Assembly: GCA_017622395.1 (NCBI GenBank)
Contig: JAGARF010000096.1
Location: forward strand, 1 to 9,903
DNA length: 9,903 nt
Source of the DNA: Clostridia bacterium
GTDB taxonomy: Bacteria > Bacillota > Clostridia > RGIG6154
Reading direction: 5' to 3'
Positions 5,242-9,903 of this stretch are shown here, one piece after another; the first letter of the stretch is position 1, and every line of letters begins with the position of its first letter. The position numbers and the translations under genes were made by a program. The notes beneath the pieces were generated by a model, which saw only the letters and a program-made list of their open reading frames with translations, was not told the DNA's origin and did no database searches.

Positions 5242-6516
5242 ATGGACGGGAGTAGTAGTTTGACTTTAAGTGTTTTACTACTTATTTTGCTGATTGCATT
5301 ATCTGCATATTTCAGCGCATCGGAAACGGCGTTTGCGTCGTATAACAAAATGAGAATGAAAAGCGAGGCGGAGGATAAAAAAGCCATCAAGGCACGCCGT
5401 GTGCTTTCACTCAGCGAAAACTATGAAAAGCTGATTTCAACAATTCTTATCGGTAATAATATCGTAAACATTGTTGCCACTTCTGTTGCAACCTTGCTTT
5501 TCACACATCTTATTTCAAACGAAGCTGTGGCAGCAACTGTTTCAACAGTAGTTATGACCCTTGCGGTTTTAACCTTTGGTGAAATTACACCAAAAACTGT
5601 TGCAAAGCGTACAGCAGACAGCTTTACAAAAAAGGTTGCAGATTCTCTTACTGTTCTCACAATTGTTTTTACACCGCTTACATTTATCTTTAACTTGTGG
5701 CAGAAGTTTGTACTTAAATTCTTTAAGGACGATGGCGAGGCCGCAGTTACGGAAGATGAAATCATAACGGTTGTAGAAGAGGCTGCGGAGGACGGTGAAA
5801 TCGACGAGCAGGAAAGTGAGCTTATTAAAAATGTTATTAAGTTCAGCGACCTTGATGTTAATGATATTTTAACACCAAGAGTTGATGTTGCGGCAGTTGA
5901 TATTAATTGGGATAAAGAGAGAATTGCAAAGGTTTTTGCAGAAACAGAATTCTCAAGACTTCCTGTTTACGACGAAAGCATAGACAATATTTCAGGTATA
6001 CTTTACCAGAAAGACTTTTATAATCATAGCCAGCTGCCTGTTTCTGAGCTTGTAAAGCCTGTTAAGTTTATCTTCTCATCAATGAAGATATCAAGACTTT
6101 TAAAGCTTTTCCAGGAAAGCAAGTGCCATATGGTTGTTGTTAATGATGAGTACGGCGGAACAGAGGGAATTGTTACCCTAGAAGATGTTATTGAGTCCCT
6201 TGTCGGCGAAATATACGACGAGCATGACGAGGTTGTTGAAGACATTGTCAAGCTTTCGGAAACAAACTACAAGGTTCTTGGAAGTACAAGCATTGATAAA
6301 TTCCTTGAAACCTTTGAGCTTGAGCTTGAAGAAGAGGACGATGACTCTGATATTACAACAGTAAGCGGTTTTGCCGCACATAATTTAGAAAAAATTCCTG
6401 ACGAGGGTGATGTTTTTGAGCATAGAAATCTCAAAATAACCATTACAAAAACCGACAGCAACCGTGTTGTTGAGGCAATGGTTGAAGTAATGCCAATACC
6501 TGAGGAAGAAGAATAA
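5242..6516 (+). CDS. CNNM/HlyC/CorC-family membrane protein with CBS pair
   Basis: This is a 424-residue membrane protein of the family annotated as hemolysin C or CorC, whose members are linked to divalent-cation (Mg2+/Co2+) transport or export. The N-terminal DUF21/CNNM domain has four hydrophobic stretches (about 7-29, 62-88, 94-116, 132-153) with the signature FGEITPKTVA between the third and fourth. A pair of CBS domains, likely nucleotide sensors, spans about 205-325 and includes DEYGGTEGIVTLEDVIESLVG. A CorC_HlyC domain (about 340-416) ends the protein. The start at 5242 follows AAAGGAG (5224-5230) by 11 bases. An in-frame GTG at 5188 would lengthen it by 18 residues, but it sits at the predicted transcription start without room for a ribosome site. 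The gene stands alone between its own promoter and terminator. The acidic tail (EEDDDSD and EEEE) is unusually strong. Confidence 0.9.
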   Translation: MDGSSSLTLSVLLLILLIALSAYFSASETAFASYNKMRMKSEAEDKKAIKARRVLSLSENYEKLISTILIGNNIVNIVATSVATLLFTHLISNEAVAATVSTVVMTLAVLTFGEITPKTVAKRTADSFTKKVADSLTVLTIVFTPLTFIFNLWQKFVLKFFKDDGEAAVTEDEIITVVEEAAEDGEIDEQESELIKNVIKFSDLDVNDILTPRVDVAAVDINWDKERIAKVFAETEFSRLPVYDESIDNISGILYQKDFYNHSQLPVSELVKPVKFIFSSMKISRLLKLFQESKCHMVVVNDEYGGTEGIVTLEDVIESLVGEIYDEHDEVVEDIVKLSETNYKVLGSTSIDKFLETFELELEEEDDDSDITTVSGFAAHNLEKIPDEGDVFEHRNLKITITKTDSNRVVEAMVEVMPIPEEEE

Positions 6517-6518
6517 AC

Positions 6519-6545
6519 AAAAAAACACTCTGCGGAGTGTTTTTT
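6519..6545 (+). terminator. Rho-independent terminator after the HlyC/CorC-family gene
   Basis: ACACTC (6525-6530) pairs with GAGTGT (6535-6540) around a TGCG loop. The stem is extended by a run of A before it and a run of T after it (6541-6545). It begins 2 bases after the stop codon. The A and T tracts are nearly symmetric, so it would work in either direction. Confidence 0.85.
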
Positions 6546-6566
6546 GTGTTCTAATCTTAATCTGCT

Positions 6567-6583
6567 TGTAACACGGTTGTAAC
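6567..6583 (+). promoter_or_regulatory. Predicted WalR (YycF) box
   Basis: TGTAAC (6567-6572), five bases, TGTAAC (6578-6583) matches the published WalR consensus TGTWAH-N5-TGTWAH at every position. The two half-sites are 11 bases apart, one helical turn, as for OmpR/PhoB-type response regulators. The box occupies the place of a -35 element and ends 10 bases before the -10, the position used by regulators that activate by contacting sigma. The operon downstream encodes a YycH-like protein, a family that controls WalK. Confidence 0.65.
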
Positions 6584-6590
6584 AATCATA

Positions 6591-6599
6591 TGTTATAAT
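6591..6599 (+). promoter_or_regulatory. Extended -10 promoter without a -35
   Basis: TGTTATAAT is an extended -10 (TGN followed by the exact consensus TATAAT at 6594-6599). At 16-18 bases upstream there is no TTGACA-like hexamer, and the direct repeat TGTAAC-N5-TGTAAC is there instead. This is typical of a promoter that depends on an activator. CATATG hexamers flank the -10 on both sides (6587-6592 and 6601-6606). Confidence 0.7.
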
Positions 6600-6643
6600 G
6601 CATATGTAAGATAAGAGAGAAATCTAAAAGGAGGCGGAAAGCT

Positions 6644-7105
6644 ATGAAAAAATTAATAGCCGCATTAATTGCTGCAGTTATTTGTATGTCAAGTCTTGTT
6701 TGCTTTGCCGCACCTGCATCTTTAGAACCGGCTGCTCAGTCTACATCAAGTAATCTTATAGTTATAACCAATCCGCCGTCAATTTCATCGACAACTCAAA
6801 AAGGCGTTGTTTTTTGCGGATACGGCGAAGCTGGTGTTAAGGTTACATTCTATAAATACAATCCTTTAACAGGTCTTTATTATCCTATGTCTTTAAACGG
6901 AAATAACATTTCTTTAGACATAGTTTATCAGTCAGGACTTTTCTGGAAAAAGATTGATTTTTCAGCCGGCAACCATAAGGTTATCGTTTATGCTGAAAAA
7001 GGTGACAGAGTGCAGATCGTAAAGAGAGAAATCAATGTATTATCTCCGGGTATTGCAGACAACCTCTTTGATTATACTTTGAATTTCAGACCTGCTTACA
7101 AGTAA
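6644..7105 (+). CDS. Small secreted protein of unknown function
   Basis: This is a 153-residue protein with a clear Sec signal peptide: two lysines, a hydrophobic core (residues 4-21) and a likely cleavage after A22 (CFA before AP). The mature part of about 130 residues starts with a Ser/Thr-rich linker. A segment of alternating polar and hydrophobic residues follows (VVFCGYGEAGVKVTFYKY, HKVIVYAEKGD, VQIVKREINVL), which suggests a small beta-sandwich, perhaps Ig-like. I do not recognise a named family. AAGGAGG at 6628-6634 lies 9 bases before the ATG. It is the first gene of an operon and is followed after 1 base by the YycH-like gene. The predicted WalR box upstream suggests a role at the cell wall (inference). 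It is not YycI, which has an uncleaved N-terminal anchor and is longer. Confidence 0.82.
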   Translation: MKKLIAALIAAVICMSSLVCFAAPASLEPAAQSTSSNLIVITNPPSISSTTQKGVVFCGYGEAGVKVTFYKYNPLTGLYYPMSLNGNNISLDIVYQSGLFWKKIDFSAGNHKVIVYAEKGDRVQIVKREINVLSPGIADNLFDYTLNFRPAYK

Positions 7106-7106
7106 T

Positions 7107-8501
7107 ATGAAAAAAGAAAGCATCAAAACTCTGCTTCTTATATCACTTGTAATTTGCAGTATGGTTTTAACAACACAAATATGGTTTAATGAGAAATTGT
7201 GGTCTTCGGACTATGATTTCTTTTCTGTATTTAAAGATAAAATTGTGTCGCTGTTTAGGGACGATTCCGAGGCATCTTTAAGTATCGGAGATACAGGAGC
7301 CTTTAACAGTATTTTCGCTCCCAACACTATGCTTTTATCAGGAAATAACGGCAGAGTTCTTTACGATTCTTCCACAGAGAAGGGCGGAGCTATAAACCTT
7401 GTTATTAATGATGTAATAAAAGAGGCTTTGTCTACAAAAGCGGTTTCAGAGGTAACAGAGGACGAATGGAAAAATATAATTAAATCAACAAACATATATG
7501 CAGACTACCATGTTCCCGTAAGTGTTGATGCAATAGGAGGCTTTCTTGAGGCGGATACAGTTAAAACAGAGGGGTTTGTCAGCTTTGATAAGCTTCTTAT
7601 AGACTGTGACAAGCTTTCCTCAACCATTGTGCCTGTATATTTCAGAGACAGCAGGTCAAATCATCACTTCCGTATAAACACAGCTTTTGACAAAACAAAG
7701 CTTACTGCACTTTTTGAGAACACGGGAGAAGATTTAAACCTTTCATATTCCTTTGAATTAGGACTTGACAAAAAAGCTGAGGGCGAAGGAAGTAAGCATC
7801 AGAATGTGTTGCTGGATTCATATATTCTTCTTTCCCTTGACGAAACTAAAATGAACACAATAAAAGAGGAAAAGCTTGATATTTTAAGCAATACAGACCA
7901 TATCCTTGAAAGCTTCGGCTACAACAAAAAAACAGTAAGAAAATTTACGCAAACAAACGGAACAGAAAATTATATAGACTCTAAATCAACTTTGATAATT
8001 GACCCTAAGGGCTTTATAGAATACACCACCGTTTTGGAAAACGGAGGACTTAAAATAGGGGAAGACTCAGATATAACAACTGCTGCGGCAGGTGCAGCAA
8101 GCCTTATAGATACAATACTTTCAGAGTTTTACCTGAATTCAAGTACAAAACTGTTTATAAGCTCACCTCTTGTTGATAACGGGGAAAATACACATACCCT
8201 GACATTCAGCTATCTTTTTGATGCCATAAAAATAAACAGTAACAGCCCTGATTGCACAGTTACAGTAACAGACGGTAAAATCACATATCTTAAGCTTAAC
8301 ATCAAAAACTTTTTTGAGGCATATGAAGATGCACCCACAAATGTTCTTGATATTATTGAAAAGGCATATACTAAAAATCAAAGCGACTCAACTTTGATTA
8401 TAAAGGATTTAAGCACAGGCTATGTTCAATACGGAGGCACCTATAAAAAGGTGTGGCTCGTTACAACGGCTGCAACAGATGAGCCTATAATTATAGAATA
8501 A
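7107..8501 (+). CDS. YycH-like membrane-anchored regulator of the WalKR system
   Basis: This is a 464-residue protein with one N-terminal membrane segment (about 7-27) and a large extracytoplasmic part. The opening (MKKESIKTLLLISLVICSMV followed by LTTQIWF), the APNTMLLSGNNGRVLYD stretch near 71-87, the central SKSTLIIDPKGFIEY block and the C-terminal YVQYGGTYKKVWLV resemble clostridial YycH proteins. B. subtilis YycH is about 455 residues. In Bacillus, YycH and YycI sit in the membrane and restrain the essential WalK histidine kinase; in Staphylococcus aureus they activate it. No Shine-Dalgarno sequence is visible before its ATG, which is 1 base after the stop of the secreted-protein gene, so translation probably depends on coupling. 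No walR, walK, yycI or yycJ is nearby in this window, unlike Bacillus. Sequence similarity was judged by eye, so the family call is moderate. Confidence 0.62.
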   Translation: MKKESIKTLLLISLVICSMVLTTQIWFNEKLWSSDYDFFSVFKDKIVSLFRDDSEASLSIGDTGAFNSIFAPNTMLLSGNNGRVLYDSSTEKGGAINLVINDVIKEALSTKAVSEVTEDEWKNIIKSTNIYADYHVPVSVDAIGGFLEADTVKTEGFVSFDKLLIDCDKLSSTIVPVYFRDSRSNHHFRINTAFDKTKLTALFENTGEDLNLSYSFELGLDKKAEGEGSKHQNVLLDSYILLSLDETKMNTIKEEKLDILSNTDHILESFGYNKKTVRKFTQTNGTENYIDSKSTLIIDPKGFIEYTTVLENGGLKIGEDSDITTAAAGAASLIDTILSEFYLNSSTKLFISSPLVDNGENTHTLTFSYLFDAIKINSNSPDCTVTVTDGKITYLKLNIKNFFEAYEDAPTNVLDIIEKAYTKNQSDSTLIIKDLSTGYVQYGGTYKKVWLVTTAATDEPIIIE

Positions 8502-8518
8502 ACAGCTAAGGAGATAAA

Positions 8519-9903
8519 ATGAAAAAAGAGCTTTTAAGTCCCGCAGGGGACTTTGACTGTTTAAAGGCGGCGGTATCTGCAGGAGCAGATGCGGTATATC
8601 TTGGAGGAAGCAGACTTAACGCAAGAGAAAGTGCAAAAAATTTCAGCGACAAAGAACTTGTTGAGGCTGTTAACTACTGTCATTTAAAAGGTGTTAAAGT
8701 TTATATAACATTAAACACAGTTGTGTCCGACAGGGAAATAGCAGAGCTGGAAAATTATATTAAGTTCCTTGCTGAAATAAATATAGACGGTGTGATTTTG
8801 CAAAGCCTTGGTCTTGCATCTTGCGTAAGATATATTGCACCAAGCCTTGAAATACATGCAAGCACACAGCTTTCTGTTCACAGTCTTGACGGTGTCCTTA
8901 AAATGAAAGAGCTTGGTTTCTCAAGAGCGGTGCTTGCAAGAGAGCTTTCAGCAAAGGATATAAAATACATCTGCGATAACTCTCCTATAGAAATAGAAGC
9001 CTTTATTCACGGTGCACTTTGTATGTGCTATTCGGGGCAATGTTATTTTTCAAGTGTTATAGGTCAGCGGAGTGGAAACAGAGGCAGATGCGCACAGCCT
9101 TGCAGACAACCCTATAAAAACGGCTATGAGCTAAGTCTTAAGGACCTTTCTGCAGCAGATATGTTTAAGGATTATCTGTCCCTTGGGGTAACTTCTTTTA
9201 AAATCGAGGGCAGACTTAAAGACCCTCAGTATGTTTTTGGAGTAACAAGTATATACAGAAAGCTTATTGATGAAAACAGAAATGCATCTACGGATGAAAT
9301 GAAATATTTAGAGGCACTCTTTTCAAGACAAGGTTTTACGAAAGCATATCTTGAGGGCAAGCCCTCAAAAGCAATGTTCGGCATAAGAACAGAGAAGGAT
9401 AAGAGCTTAACTGCGTCAATAGAAAAAACAAAGATAGCGGAAAAAGAAATCCCTGTTACCTTGCAATATGAAATAACAGAAAATAATATTAAAATTCAAT
9501 GTACCTGCGGAGATACTATACATCTTACGCAAGATACAGGTACAGAAAAAGCACTAAGCAGAGCCACAACAAAAGAAGATGTTGAAAAACAGTTGAAAAA
9601 GTCAGGGGGAACAGGCTTTGTTGTTGAAAGCATAAGCGGAAATATTAAAGAAGGTCTTTTTGTCCCCATATCAAAGCTTAACGAATTAAGGAGAACTGCA
9701 TTAGAGGGCTTAAAAGAAAAGCTTATATGCAGAAAAAAGCCTGAAACTAACAGGCTTGATATTAAGCTTGAAGAAAAAGTGTTTGGTAAACCTGTTTTTA
9801 ACTTCCATTTTAACACTTTAAAGCAGTATAATGAAACAAAAGAAATTCATCATCTTGCAGAAAACATTTTTTTACCAATCTCGTTCGTAAATCAGGCAGA
9901 TAA
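8519..9903 (+). CDS. Peptidase U32 family protein with DUF3656 region (3' end cut by window edge)
   Basis: 461 residues are visible with no stop before the window ends. The N-terminal half is a U32 domain: LLSPAGD near the start, GADAVYLGG (22-30), the family signature EAFIHGALCMCYSGQC (160-175), then GNRGRCAQPCRQPY (186-199) and FKIEGRLKDPQYV (227-239). C168, C175, C191 and C195 are conserved-type cysteines, several of which bind an iron-sulfur cluster in relatives. Many U32 proteins are now known to be RNA or quinone hydroxylases (RlhA, TrhP, UbiU/V) and not proteases. After about residue 285 the sequence matches the DUF3656-type region, including LFVPISKLNELRR (about 379-391), found in RlhA, the 23S rRNA C2501 hydroxylase. 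RlhA-like activity is the best guess but is not proven. TAAGGAG lies 5 bases before the ATG, 17 bases after the YycH-like stop, so the gene belongs to the same operon. Confidence 0.9.
   Translation, partial: MKKELLSPAGDFDCLKAAVSAGADAVYLGGSRLNARESAKNFSDKELVEAVNYCHLKGVKVYITLNTVVSDREIAELENYIKFLAEINIDGVILQSLGLASCVRYIAPSLEIHASTQLSVHSLDGVLKMKELGFSRAVLARELSAKDIKYICDNSPIEIEAFIHGALCMCYSGQCYFSSVIGQRSGNRGRCAQPCRQPYKNGYELSLKDLSAADMFKDYLSLGVTSFKIEGRLKDPQYVFGVTSIYRKLIDENRNASTDEMKYLEALFSRQGFTKAYLEGKPSKAMFGIRTEKDKSLTASIEKTKIAEKEIPVTLQYEITENNIKIQCTCGDTIHLTQDTGTEKALSRATTKEDVEKQLKKSGGTGFVVESISGNIKEGLFVPISKLNELRRTALEGLKEKLICRKKPETNRLDIKLEEKVFGKPVFNFHFNTLKQYNETKEIHHLAENIFLPISFVNQAD

Noticed and set aside
9496..9816. 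Minus-strand frame of 106 codons
   Set aside because: It is opposite the U32/DUF3656 gene, whose plus-strand protein is clearly conserved in type. The minus product is Ser/Phe-rich shadow sequence.

Overview
The window looks like a piece of a low-GC Firmicutes chromosome, most likely from the Clostridia. The reasons are AT-rich coding sequence, strong AGGAGG-type ribosome binding sites, sigma-A-type promoters, and a gene set that includes a YycH-like protein, a HlyC/CorC-type CBS protein and an AraM-type glycerol-1-phosphate dehydrogenase. I cannot name the genus. There are nine protein genes, two of them cut by the window edges. I see no rRNA, tRNA, CRISPR array or transposase.

Region 1 (1-2979) is a divergent regulon. 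On the minus strand, in transcription order, lie an sn-glycerol-1-phosphate dehydrogenase (EgsA/AraM type), a HAD phosphatase and a PHP-family (CehA/McbA-like) metallohydrolase that runs off the left edge. They are packed with a 2-base gap and then a 4-base ATGA overlap. A DeoR-type sugar-phosphate-sensing repressor faces away from them. The shared intergenic region holds a strong promoter for the minus operon and three exact copies of AAAACAATCA, a likely operator. The genes suggest a small pathway for making or, more likely, breaking down glycerol-1-phosphate or a phosphoester of it. The dehydrogenase-HAD pair resembles AraM/AraL of Bacillus subtilis.

Region 2 (3733-4110) is non-coding. It contains a perfect 15-bp hairpin, a 9-bp hairpin, a longer imperfect inverted repeat and a stretch like a widespread bacterial intergenic repeat. 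Two of the hairpins share the arm ATCCCCAAAWGTT, so the region may be built from repeat elements.

Region 3 (4120-5157) is a two-gene operon: a 60-residue ribbon-helix-helix (RHH) protein and a short-chain dehydrogenase. Between the spacer of its promoter and the RHH ribosome binding site lies a 64-bp array of eight uninterrupted 8-bp units (consensus ATGNNRTC). This is the arrangement expected of a cooperative MetJ-like operator, so the RHH protein probably represses its own operon through it.

Region 4 (5154-6545) is a single gene for a membrane CNNM/HlyC/CorC protein with its own promoter, whose -35 box overlaps the preceding stop codon, and its own terminator.

Region 5 (6567-9903) is an operon of a small secreted protein of unknown function, a YycH-like membrane protein and a U32-family protein cut by the right edge. 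Its promoter has an extended -10 and no -35. In place of the -35 sits TGTAAC-N5-TGTAAC, an exact match to the WalR (YycF) consensus TGTWAH-N5-TGTWAH. Because YycH proteins regulate the WalK kinase, this predicts a feedback loop between the essential WalKR cell-wall system and this operon, although walRK is not in the window.
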